Notes under the pieces: generated by a model
Database searches by the model: none
Seen by the model: only the letters and a program-made list of their open reading frames with translations
Told to the model about the DNA's origin: nothing
Shown: positions 43,203 through 50,608 of the stretch, one piece after another
Layout: each line of letters opens with the position of its first letter
Position numbering within the stretch: the first letter of the stretch is position 1
Position numbers and translations under genes: made by a program
Assembly (NCBI RefSeq): GCF_042752395.1
Contig: NZ_JBHYXZ010000005.1
Span: 1-64,000, forward strand
Direction: 5' to 3'
DNA from: Actinosynnema sp042752395
GTDB taxonomy: Bacteria > Actinomycetota > Actinomycetes > Mycobacteriales > Pseudonocardiaceae
DNA length: 64,000 nucleotides

Positions 43203-44180
43203 ATGCCTACCCCAGCGCGTGTTCTGCGACGTGCGGCAGCGTTGTTCGCCTGTGCCGCGACCTTGACGGCGTGCGGACTGCTGCCCGGCACCGACGGGAA
43301 CAGCCGCCCCGACGTGGAACGCACCACGCTGCGCATCGGCGTGCTCCCGGTGGTGGACGTGGCGCCGCTGCGCCTCGCCTTCAACAACAAGGTGTTCGAG
43401 AAGGCGGGCCTGCAGGTGCAGCTCGTGCCGCTGAACAGCGAGGAAGAGGGCGTCAAGCAGCTCGGCACCACGCTCGACCTGACCTGGGCGACGCACGTCA
43501 CGCTGTTCCGCGCCTACGCCGAGGGCACCCAGCTCCAGCTCCAGGGCGAGGCGTACCAGGCGGGCGCGAACACGATGGCGCTGGTCACGCTCGACGAGAA
43601 CTACGACAGCCCCGGCAAGCTGGCCAGCCCGCGGATCGCGGTGCCCTCGACCGGCGACGTCGGCGCGCTGACCACGAAGGCCGTGCTCAAGACGGCCGGC
43701 GTGGAGAAGCAGCGGATCAGGCCGGTCGAGATGCCGTTCGAGCAGATGGTCACGGCCATGGAGGCCAAGCAGGTCGACGCGGCGTGGATGACCGAGCCGT
43801 ACATCACGCAGGCGCAGAGCGGCTCCGGCGCGCGCATCCTCACCGACACCGCGGTCGGCCCGACCAAGGACTTCCCCATGTCCGGGTACGCGTCGAGCAA
43901 GAAGTTCGCCGACGACAACCCGCGCACGCTGGCGCTGTTCCGGCAGGTCCTGCGGGACGCGCAGGAGGCGGCGTCCAACGACAAGCTGTCCGTGCAGAAC
44001 GCGCTGACCGGCTACATGGACGTGGACCAGCGGACCGCGGCGCTGGTGTCGGTGGGCACGTTCCCGCTGTCGCTCAACCCGATCCGGCTCCAGCGCGTCG
44101 CGGACATGATGGACACCGAAGAGGTGTTGCCGGAGCGGTTGGACGTGGGCGGGTTGTTGCCGCCCGGAACCACCAACTGA
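43203..44180 (+). CDS. SsuA/NMT1-type substrate-binding lipoprotein without an ABC partner
   Basis: 325 residues. Lipoprotein signal with lipobox LTAC (about residue 24). The mature protein is a two-lobed periplasmic binding fold: LRIGVLPVVDVAPLRLAFNN at the start, TTLDLTWATHVTLF, PRIAVPSTGDVGALTTKAVL and MEAKQVDAAWMTEPY, the usual marks of nitrate/sulfonate/taurine/thiamine-precursor binders. No permease or ATPase gene is nearby. It is divergent from the cvnA sensor, whose NIT domain belongs to the same ligand world, so it might present a ligand to CvnA; this is speculation. Confidence 0.82.
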   Translation: MPTPARVLRRAAALFACAATLTACGLLPGTDGNSRPDVERTTLRIGVLPVVDVAPLRLAFNNKVFEKAGLQVQLVPLNSEEEGVKQLGTTLDLTWATHVTLFRAYAEGTQLQLQGEAYQAGANTMALVTLDENYDSPGKLASPRIAVPSTGDVGALTTKAVLKTAGVEKQRIRPVEMPFEQMVTAMEAKQVDAAWMTEPYITQAQSGSGARILTDTAVGPTKDFPMSGYASSKKFADDNPRTLALFRQVLRDAQEAASNDKLSVQNALTGYMDVDQRTAALVSVGTFPLSLNPIRLQRVADMMDTEEVLPERLDVGGLLPPGTTN

Positions 44181-44196
44181 CGCACCGTCATCGCGT

Positions 44197-44233
44197 TAGG
44201 GGGCCTTCCCATTGCGGGAAGGCCCCCTATTTT
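44197..44233. terminator. Strong bidirectional intrinsic terminator
   Basis: TAGGGGGCCTTCCC (44197-44210) pairs with GGGAAGGCCCCCTA (44216-44229) around ATTGC and is followed by TTTT. It lies between the convergent lipoprotein and eight-cysteine protein genes and is the most canonical terminator in the window. Confidence 0.92.
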
Positions 44234-44237
44234 CGAT

Positions 44238-45077
44238 TCAGGCTTCGGTCAGGCAGATCGTCGTAGCGGGCTGTGAGTAAACGGACACGGTGTCGCCGCT
44301 CTCGCACTCGTTCTCGTCCGCGCGGCCGGTGACGACCTTGCCCACCTTGTAGGTCGCGCCCGAATCGCAGGCGACCTTGGTCGTTTTGGCGGCCACAATC
44401 GAGCCCTCCTGCTTGAAGCAGTCGCCCTCGGCGGCGTTGAGCATCAGGCACAGCTTGAAGCCGTTGCTGCGCCGTCCGCCGCTGTCGGTGTACTCGGCGT
44501 AGTCGCCGTCCGGGCAGGAGTCGGTGCTGCTGTCCAGGTTGGCGGCCACCTTGAACGCGGCCTCGCCGGAGGAGCAGTCGATCTTCTCCACGTCGGCGTC
44601 CGTGACGCTGGCCGAGATCACCTTGATGCAGTCGCCCGCCTCCGCGCCCGCGGGGCCGGTGACGTTGGCGATGATGCCCGCGACGACCACGCCCACGATG
44701 CCCAGCGCGACCACGGCGACCAGGGCCTTCGCGCCGCGGGACGTGCCCTTGGCGGGCGGCGGGAACTGCTGCGGGTAACCGGGCTGACCGGGCTGGCCCG
44801 GCGCGGCGTACTGGCCCGGTGCGCCGTACTGGCCCGGCTGCGGGTACTGGGGCTGCGGGTACTGGGGCTGGGCGTACTGCGGCGGTTGGCCCTGGTAGCC
44901 GGGCATGGGCTGGTACTGACCCGGCGGGTACGGCTGGCCGGGGTACGGTTGGCCGGGGGCCGGGAAGCCCTGCGGCGACGACGGCGAACCCCAGCCCGGC
45001 TGCTGGGGTGGCGGGAACCCCTGCGGCCCGTCGGGGGTGGGCTGGCCTGGGGTCGGCTGGTTGGGGGGCGTGGTCAC
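44238..45077 (-). CDS. Membrane-anchored eight-cysteine protein, paralog 1 (LppU/SCO3897-like)
   Basis: 279 residues from GTG 45077 behind GAGAGGAAC. Residues 1-112 are a Pro/Gln/Gly/Tyr-rich cytoplasmic tail with repeated QYPQP and PGQY motifs. One membrane helix (about 118-140) leads to an exported domain of ~130 residues with eight Cys in the order GDC, DC, SC, LC, DC, AC, EC, IC. Cysteines 1-4 and 5-8 repeat the same spacing and flanking residues. Last of four paralogs on this strand. The LppU/SCO3897 family name is my best recollection; function unknown, probably at the cell surface. Confidence 0.75.
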   Translation of the reverse strand: MTTPPNQPTPGQPTPDGPQGFPPPQQPGWGSPSSPQGFPAPGQPYPGQPYPPGQYQPMPGYQGQPPQYAQPQYPQPQYPQPGQYGAPGQYAAPGQPGQPGYPQQFPPPAKGTSRGAKALVAVVALGIVGVVVAGIIANVTGPAGAEAGDCIKVISASVTDADVEKIDCSSGEAAFKVAANLDSSTDSCPDGDYAEYTDSGGRRSNGFKLCLMLNAAEGDCFKQEGSIVAAKTTKVACDSGATYKVGKVVTGRADENECESGDTVSVYSQPATTICLTEA

Positions 45078-45141
45078 CTGGTGTTCCTCTCGATTCCGGC
45101 GAGCGGAACCTACCCCCGGGCACGGCGCGGGCGCACCGGTT

Positions 45142-45627
45142 TCAGCCCATGTCGGTGGCGGGGACCAGGCAGAACGTGACGGGCGGCTCGGGGTAGGTCA
45201 GCTTCTGCCCCTTCGCGCACTCGACGGGCTCGCGGGCCACGCCCGCCACCCGGACGGCCTGGGCCGTGGTGCAGTCGACCTTGCGCATCCCGGCCGTGCG
45301 GTCGCCCAGGTAGCAGGAGCCCTCCACGAAGTTGGGGATCAGGCACAGCGTGGCCGAGCGGGTGAAGACCGTGTACGGCGCGCCGCCGCGCGGGCACTGC
45401 GAGGCGTCGTCCACCACCTTGGCCACGCGCACGTTGGCCTGCTCGGAGGCGCAGTCGAGCGCCCGGTAGGCAGCGCCCTCGTCGGCCCGTTCGAGGTGCG
45501 CGCACACGCCCGGCTCGGGACCGTCGGGGCCGCCGCCGATCAGCGTGACCGCGAACGCGCCCGCCACCACGAGCGCGACCGCGCCGACCACCAACCTGAT
45601 CTTCCGCATGGTCCAGGACATCGGCAC
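45142..45627 (-). CDS. Membrane-anchored eight-cysteine protein, paralog 2 (short tail)
   Basis: 161 residues if read from GTG 45627; ATG 45621 or 45609 are alternatives giving nearly the same protein. It lacks the proline-rich tail and starts almost at the membrane helix (KIRLVVGAVALVVAGAFAV). The external domain keeps all eight Cys (PGVC, LDC, SQC, TLC, GSC, VDC, VEC, TFC) and the LCLIPNFVEGSCY and FCLVP marks. Lies 38 bases after paralog 3 and 64 before paralog 1. The loss of the tail shows the external domain can function alone. Confidence 0.72.
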   Translation of the reverse strand: MPMSWTMRKIRLVVGAVALVVAGAFAVTLIGGGPDGPEPGVCAHLERADEGAAYRALDCASEQANVRVAKVVDDASQCPRGGAPYTVFTRSATLCLIPNFVEGSCYLGDRTAGMRKVDCTTAQAVRVAGVAREPVECAKGQKLTYPEPPVTFCLVPATDMG

Positions 45628-45665
45628 GGCCGCGCGCCGGGTTGAGCGCTGTCACCCGGCAGGGG

Positions 45666-46592
45666 TCACATCTCGGCCGGTTCGAGGCAGTACGTGACGG
45701 CCGGCTCGGGGTAGGACATGCCCGCGCCGTCCGGGCACGCCTCCAGGTCGGTGGAGCCCTTGACGACCTTGGTCACCTTGATGGTCTCCGGGCCGGTGCA
45801 CGGGGTCTTGACGAAGCCGGTGCCCTCGTCGGGCTTGTAGCAGCCGCCCTCGGTCATGTTGGGCAGGAGGCAGAGCTTGTGGTTGTCGCCGACCGGGACG
45901 ATCTCGGTGTAGAGCCCTTCCTCCGGGCAGGCGGCGTCGGCCGCGTCGAGGAGCTTGCCGACCTGGAAGGACGCCTCGTCGGAGGCGCAGTCGTGGGACT
46001 CGACCTTGGCACGGTCGTCACCCTCGGAGGTGACGCTGACGCAGTCGCCGACCTCGGCGCGGGAGTCGCCGGTCAGGCGGTACACGCCGTAGGCCGCGAT
46101 GCCGATCAGGAGCAGGACCAGCACCGCGATGAGCACCTTCCGCCCGGTGCCGCCGGCGCCCGGCCGGTCCCCGCCACCGTCCGCCGACGCGCCGGAGGGC
46201 TGCCGGCCGGCGACGGGGTCGGCGTCGGCGGAGGCCGATCCGGCGGGCGACTCGTCCTGGACCGGGCCCGGTGCGGCGACCGGGTCGGAGGCGGGGACGG
46301 GGCGTGCGCCCGGCACGGCGGTCGGGCCGGCGGGCGTGGTCGGTTCGTTGCCCGGCACCGGGCGTTCCCGCGCGCCGGCGCCCGGCTCGGGCGTCAGGTC
46401 GGGGCCGGCGTCCGGGGAGCCGGAGGCGAGCCCGGACGACGCCGGGCTGGAGAGCCGCCGCTCCGGCGCCGACGCGGCGGCCTCCTCGGCGGCGGCGATG
46501 CGCTCGGCATCGGCGGGCGGCACGTCGGGCCGGGCGGAGGGGTCGCCCCCGGTCGGCACGTCGTCGGCGGGTCGACTCGGCTCGTTGCTCAT
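45666..46592 (-). CDS. Membrane-anchored eight-cysteine protein, paralog 3 (long acidic/Pro tail)
   Basis: 308 residues from ATG 46592 behind GAGGAT. The cytoplasmic part (about 1-148) is long, Pro/Ala/Asp-rich and rich in GPTAVPGARPVPA-like segments, unlike the Gln/Tyr tails of paralogs 1 and 4. A membrane helix (about 152-172) precedes the eight-Cys domain (GDC, HDC, AAC, KLC, GGC, TPC, EAC, TYC) with LCLLPNMTEGGCY and VTKVVKG. Third gene in the cluster order counting from paralog 1. Confidence 0.74.
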   Translation of the reverse strand: MSNEPSRPADDVPTGGDPSARPDVPPADAERIAAAEEAAASAPERRLSSPASSGLASGSPDAGPDLTPEPGAGARERPVPGNEPTTPAGPTAVPGARPVPASDPVAAPGPVQDESPAGSASADADPVAGRQPSGASADGGGDRPGAGGTGRKVLIAVLVLLLIGIAAYGVYRLTGDSRAEVGDCVSVTSEGDDRAKVESHDCASDEASFQVGKLLDAADAACPEEGLYTEIVPVGDNHKLCLLPNMTEGGCYKPDEGTGFVKTPCTGPETIKVTKVVKGSTDLEACPDGAGMSYPEPAVTYCLEPAEM

Positions 46593-46609
46593 GATCAATC
46601 CTCGCTGGA

Positions 46610-46651
46610 CGGGTGCGCGTGGTGTCCAAAAGGTAGCGCCACGCGCACCCG
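46610..46651 (-). promoter_or_regulatory. 13-bp perfect hairpin between paralogs 4 and 3
   Basis: CGGGTGCGCGTGG (46610-46622) pairs perfectly with CCACGCGCACCCG (46639-46651), 16-base loop. It lies in the 82-base gap of the cluster, 18 bases before the paralog 3 start. Could attenuate transcription between the genes or mark separate transcripts. Confidence 0.6.
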
Positions 46652-46674
46652 CGAGCGGATCAGGGAACGACGCG

Positions 46675-47295
46675 TCAGGCGTTCTCGGCGGGCGCGAAGC
46701 AGAACGTCGTCTTCGGCTCCGGGAACAGCAGCGGCACGGCGTCGGTGCAGGCGCTCTCGTCCGCGCTGCCCTTGACCAGCTTGGTCAGCTTGTAGACGCC
46801 GGGCTTGCCGCAGTCGACGGCCGGGTAGCCCATCTGCGTGGTGTCCTCGACGTCGTAGCAGCTGCCCTCGACCAGGTTCGGCACCAGGCAGACCTTGGTG
46901 TCGGGGCCGCGGCGGGCCGTCTCGGTGTACTCGTCGTAGTTCTCACCGCACGACTCGTTGAGCTTGAGCACCTTGCCGATGGTGTAGTTCGCCTCGGCCG
47001 CGCCGCAGTCCACGGTCTTGAAGTCGGGGTTGCTGTTGGTGCCGGTGAGGCTGGCGCAGTCGCCCGCCTTGGACTGGGCCGCGTCGCTGGTGAAGTAGTT
47101 GATGCCGTAGACCACGACACCCGCCACGACCAGGCCGATCACCGCGGTCAGGATGCGCGCGAGGATGCCCTTCTTCTTCGGCGCGGGCGGAATCTGACCG
47201 GGCTGCGGCGCGTTCTGGTACTGCGGGGCGGGAGCGCCCTGGTACTGCGGGCCGTTCTGGTACTGCGGGGCGGACGCGGGCATGTCCGTGCTCAT
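46675..47295 (-). CDS. Membrane-anchored eight-cysteine protein, paralog 4 (Gln/Tyr tail)
   Basis: 206 residues from ATG 47295 behind GAAGG; an ATG at 47313 is less likely. A Gln/Tyr/Pro tail with three NGPQYQ/APQYQN-like repeats (about 8-40), a KKKG stop-transfer sequence, a membrane helix (about 52-72) and the eight-Cys domain (GDC, VDC, ESC, KVC, GSC, VDC, SAC, TFC). KVCLVPNLVEGSCY and YKLTKLVKGSADESAC show the paralogy most clearly. First gene of the cluster, divergent from XPB helicase with 214 bases between starts. Confidence 0.75.
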   Translation of the reverse strand: MSTDMPASAPQYQNGPQYQGAPAPQYQNAPQPGQIPPAPKKKGILARILTAVIGLVVAGVVVYGINYFTSDAAQSKAGDCASLTGTNSNPDFKTVDCGAAEANYTIGKVLKLNESCGENYDEYTETARRGPDTKVCLVPNLVEGSCYDVEDTTQMGYPAVDCGKPGVYKLTKLVKGSADESACTDAVPLLFPEPKTTFCFAPAENA

Positions 47296-47428
47296 GAGGT
47301 GGACCTTCTTCATCGGGGAAGCCCCTGATGCATCCGCGCGTAGGGTCGCGTGGCGGGGCGCAGGGACGCTATCCGCTGCGCCACACGGCCGTACCCGGCT
47401 TTACCGAACCGAGTCCGTAAGCGTTGGG

Positions 47429-47456
47429 TTGACCCCCGCGTACCGTCCGCTACCGA
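47429..47456 (+). promoter_or_regulatory. Candidate promoter of the XPB helicase gene
   Basis: TTGACC (47429-47434) and TACCGA (47451-47456) are separated by 16 bases; the start would fall near 47463, giving a leader of about 47 bases with GACAGGAGC as the ribosome site before GTG 47510. Confidence 0.4.
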
Positions 47457-47509
47457 CTTGCACGCGGTATGCACACTTGAAGGACACCAAGCGACAGGAG
47501 CGCGCACCA

Positions 47510-49171
47510 GTGACCGACGGCCCTCTGATCGTCCAGTCGGACAAGACCCTGCTCCTGGAGGTCGAGCACCCGCTGTCGGACGACGCGCGCACCGCCATCG
47601 CGCCGTTCGCCGAGCTGGAACGCGCCCCCGAGCACGTCCACACCTACCGCATCACGCCGCTGGCGCTGTGGAACGCCCGGGCCGCGGGCCACGACGCCGA
47701 GCAGGTGGTCGACGCGCTCGTCCGCTACTCCCGCTACCCCGTGCCGCAGCCGCTGCTGGTGGACGTGGTCGACACGATGGGCCGGTTCGGCCGGCTCCAG
47801 CTCGCCAACCACCCGGCGCACGGCCTGGTGCTGAACTCGCTGGACCGCGCGGTGCTGGAGGAGGTGCTCCGGCACAAGAAGGTCAAGCCGATGCTCGGCG
47901 CGCGGGTCGACGAGGACACCGTCGTGGTGCACCCCAGCGAACGCGGCCGGCTCAAGCAGCTGCTGCTCAAGATCGGCTGGCCGGCGGAGGACCTGGCCGG
48001 GTACGTGGACGGCGAGGCGCACCCGATCGACCTGGTCGAGGACGGCTGGCAGCTGCGCGACTACCAGCGGCTGGCGGCGCAGGCGTTCTGGGCGGGCGGC
48101 TCGGGCGTGGTCGTGCTGCCGTGCGGCGCGGGCAAGACGCTGGTCGGCGCGGCGGCGATGGCCGAGGCGGGGGCCACCACGTTGATCCTGGTCACGAACA
48201 CCGTGGCCGGTCGGCAGTGGAAGCGCGAGCTGGTGGCGCGGACGTCGTTGACCGAGGACGAGATCGGCGAGTACTCCGGCGAGCGCAAGGAGATCCGGCC
48301 GGTCACCATCGCGACCTACCAGGTGATCACCCGCAAGTCGAAGGGCGAGTACAAGCACCTGGAGCTGTTCGACTCGCGGGACTGGGGCCTGATCGTCTAC
48401 GACGAGGTGCACCTGCTGCCCGCGCCGGTGTTCCGGATGACCGCCGACCTCCAGTCGCGGCGACGGCTGGGGCTGACCGCGACGCTGGTGCGCGAGGACG
48501 GCCAGGAGGGCGACGTGTTCTCGCTGATCGGCCCCAAGCGGTACGACGTGCCGTGGCGGGACATCGAGGCGCAGGGCTGGATCGCGCCCGCCGAGTGCAC
48601 CGAGGTCCGGGTGACGCTGACCGACAACGAGCGGCTGGAGTACGCCACGGCCGAGCCGGAGGAGCGCTACAAGCTGTGCTCCACGGCGCGGACGAAGCTG
48701 CCGGTGGTCAAGGCCATCCTCGACCGGCACCCGGACGAGCCGACGCTGGTCATCGGCGCGTACCTGGACCAGCTGGAGTCGCTGGGCGAGGCGCTGGACG
48801 CGCCGGTCATCCAGGGCTCGACCAAGAATAAGGAGCGCGAGGCCCTGTTCGACCGGTTCCGGCGCGGCGAGCTGCGGACGCTGGTGGTGTCGAAGGTGGC
48901 GAACTTCTCCATCGACCTGCCCGAGGCGTCGGTGGCCGTGCAGGTGTCGGGCACGTTCGGGTCGCGGCAGGAGGAGGCACAGCGGCTCGGCCGGTTGCTG
49001 CGGCCCAAGGGCGACGGGCGGCAGGCGCACTTCTACTCGGTCGTGTCGCGGGACACGCTGGACACCGACTACGCCGCCCACCGCCAGCGGTTTCTCGCGG
49101 AGCAGGGCTACGCGTACCGGATCGTGGACGCCGACGACCTACTCGGCCCCCGGCTCCCCGACCTCGGCTGA
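47510..49171 (+). CDS. XPB-type superfamily 2 DNA helicase
   Basis: 553 residues from GTG 47510. N-terminal ~170 residues form the damage-recognition-like region (HTYRITPLALWNARAAG), then motif I PCGAGKTLVG (about 204), Ia NTVAGRQWKREL, the RED-like segment, motif II DEVHLLP (about 297), III LTATLVREDGQEGDVFSL and motif VI QRLGRLLRPKGDG (about 490). Homologue of mycobacterial Ercc3/XPB (Rv0861c), a 3'-5' helicase linked to nucleotide excision repair. Its usual neighbour (the 34843 gene) is 10.4 kb upstream, separated by the conservon and eight-cysteine genes. Confidence 0.93.
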   Translation: MTDGPLIVQSDKTLLLEVEHPLSDDARTAIAPFAELERAPEHVHTYRITPLALWNARAAGHDAEQVVDALVRYSRYPVPQPLLVDVVDTMGRFGRLQLANHPAHGLVLNSLDRAVLEEVLRHKKVKPMLGARVDEDTVVVHPSERGRLKQLLLKIGWPAEDLAGYVDGEAHPIDLVEDGWQLRDYQRLAAQAFWAGGSGVVVLPCGAGKTLVGAAAMAEAGATTLILVTNTVAGRQWKRELVARTSLTEDEIGEYSGERKEIRPVTIATYQVITRKSKGEYKHLELFDSRDWGLIVYDEVHLLPAPVFRMTADLQSRRRLGLTATLVREDGQEGDVFSLIGPKRYDVPWRDIEAQGWIAPAECTEVRVTLTDNERLEYATAEPEERYKLCSTARTKLPVVKAILDRHPDEPTLVIGAYLDQLESLGEALDAPVIQGSTKNKEREALFDRFRRGELRTLVVSKVANFSIDLPEASVAVQVSGTFGSRQEEAQRLGRLLRPKGDGRQAHFYSVVSRDTLDTDYAAHRQRFLAEQGYAYRIVDADDLLGPRLPDLG

Positions 49172-49369
49172 CCGGATCCGGTCGAGCGCTCGCCGGAAGT
49201 GCTCGACCACCTTCTCCAGGCCGGCCTCGGTGACGACCATGCTCAGCTCGCCGCCGCGCCGGCCGCTGAAGGTGAACTGCACCTCGTCGCCGACCACCTC
49301 GGACTCGATCGAGCACTGCTCCTCGACCCGGACCCACGAGTCGACCGCGATTCCACCGTTCGTGAACAC
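49139..49369 (-). CDS. Small hypothetical protein next to an XRE regulator
   Basis: 76 residues from GTG 49369; the longer frame is less likely. SWVRVEEQCSIESEVVGDEVQFTFSG followed by a helix EKVVEHFRRALDRIRSAE suggests a small beta-alpha fold (quoted parts: DEVQFTFSGRRGGELSMVV). Its last 33 bases overlap the convergent helicase gene. Divergent from the XRE gene, a common arrangement for small XRE-controlled proteins in Streptomyces and relatives. Function unknown. Confidence 0.5.
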   Translation of the reverse strand: MFTNGGIAVDSWVRVEEQCSIESEVVGDEVQFTFSGRRGGELSMVVTEAGLEKVVEHFRRALDRIRSAEVGEPGAE

Positions 49370-49472
49370 GCTGAATCCCCTTCCCGCGACGGCGGCTGGA
49401 GTATCTTTCCAGGATCTGGATGCCAGTTTGGAGCACACTACAAGCGAGTGCACTCTGAACGGGATCGCTCAA

Positions 49473-50360
49473 GTGAGTGAAAGGTTCACCGTGGTCGCGT
49501 CCTCCACCAGCCCGACCGTGCTCAAGCGCTGGGTCGCCTTCGAACTGCGCAAGCTCCGCGAGGACGCCGGCATCAGCCGGGACGAGGCGGCGAAGTCCAT
49601 CAAGGGCAGCGTGCAGAACATCGGGCACATCGAGACGGCGCGGTCGCTGCCCAAGCCGTTGGAGCTGGAGCGGCTGCTGGAGCTGTACGGCGTGCCGGAG
49701 CGGTCGGAGTTCTTCCTGGAGCTGCGGACGCGTGCCAAGAAGGGCCGCGACTGGTGGATCGGGTTCGACGAGTCCACGGTGCCCGAGTACTTCAAGCTGT
49801 TCCTCGGCCTGGAGTCGTCGGCGGTGAAGATCGAGAGCTGGGACGCCATCGTCGTGCCCGGCCTGTTCCAGACCCCCGACTACGCCCGCGCCATCATCCG
49901 GGGCGGACGACCCGAGTTCCGTGCGACGGAGGTCGAGAAGCGGGTCGAACTGCGCATGGCCCGGCAGGCGGAGGTGCTGCACCAGGAGGACGCGCCGCAG
50001 GTCTGGGCGGTGATCTCGGAGGCGGCGCTCCGGCTCGAAGTGGGCAGCCGCGCCATCCTGCGGGCCCAGTTGGAACGCCTGCTGGAACTGCGCGAGCACC
50101 CGAACATCGAGATGCAGGTCCTGCCCGCCTCAGCCGGAGCGCACACCGGGGTGGACGGCGGGTTCATCGTGCTGACGTTCCCGAACGAGTTGGCGCACGA
50201 CCCCGGATGCGTCTACGTCGAAGGTCGCGTCCGGGGCGTCTACTACGAGGAGCCGGCCCAGGTGCTCGCCTACCGGGATGCGCTGACCCGCTTGCAGATG
50301 CGCGCGGACAAGCCGGAAGACTTCCCCAGGTGGGTCAAGGAAGCTATGAAGGATTTGTGA
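49473..50360 (+). CDS. XRE-family regulator with DUF5753 domain
   Basis: 295 residues from GTG 49473; GTG 49491 with GAAAGG upstream is a real alternative. The N-terminal helix-turn-helix spans about residues 20-75 (ELRKLREDAGISRDEAAKSI, HIETARSLPKPLELERLLELYG). The C-terminal DUF5753 part includes IVVPGLFQTPDYARAII and the C-terminal DALTRLQMRADKPEDF region. Such proteins pair with DUF397 peptides in actinobacterial development and antibiotic control. Ends in a GTGA overlap with a DUF397 gene. Confidence 0.9.
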   Translation: MSERFTVVASSTSPTVLKRWVAFELRKLREDAGISRDEAAKSIKGSVQNIGHIETARSLPKPLELERLLELYGVPERSEFFLELRTRAKKGRDWWIGFDESTVPEYFKLFLGLESSAVKIESWDAIVVPGLFQTPDYARAIIRGGRPEFRATEVEKRVELRMARQAEVLHQEDAPQVWAVISEAALRLEVGSRAILRAQLERLLELREHPNIEMQVLPASAGAHTGVDGGFIVLTFPNELAHDPGCVYVEGRVRGVYYEEPAQVLAYRDALTRLQMRADKPEDFPRWVKEAMKDL

Positions 50361-50584
50361 CCGCGATGAAGCTCCAGTGGCGTAAGTCGTCCTACAGCGA
50401 GTCGGCGAACGGCTGCGTCGAGGTCGGCTGGCGCAAGTCGTCCTACAGTCAATCCGCGAACGGCTGCGTCGAGGTCGGATCCTCTCCTGGCCTGGTCGGG
50501 GTGCGGGACTCGAAGCTGGGCGACGGAAGCCCGGTGTTGACGTTCAGCCGGCGGGCGTTCGCGGCGTTCCTCGCGGCTCGCTGA
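50357..50584 (+). CDS. DUF397 protein with duplicated N-terminal motif
   Basis: 75 residues from a GTG overlapping the XRE stop. The usual DUF397 opening WRKSSYS...GCVEV appears twice in tandem (WRKSSYSESANGCVEVG then WRKSSYSQSANGCVEVG, 50378-50428 and 50429-50479), then LVGVRDSK and a C-terminal FAAFL helix. Family members are normally about 60 residues with one opening. Partner of the XRE protein; likely antagonist or co-factor. Confidence 0.9.
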   Translation: MTAMKLQWRKSSYSESANGCVEVGWRKSSYSQSANGCVEVGSSPGLVGVRDSKLGDGSPVLTFSRRAFAAFLAAR

Positions 50585-50608
50585 GCAGGGCCGCCCTAAG
50601 CTTCCCCG

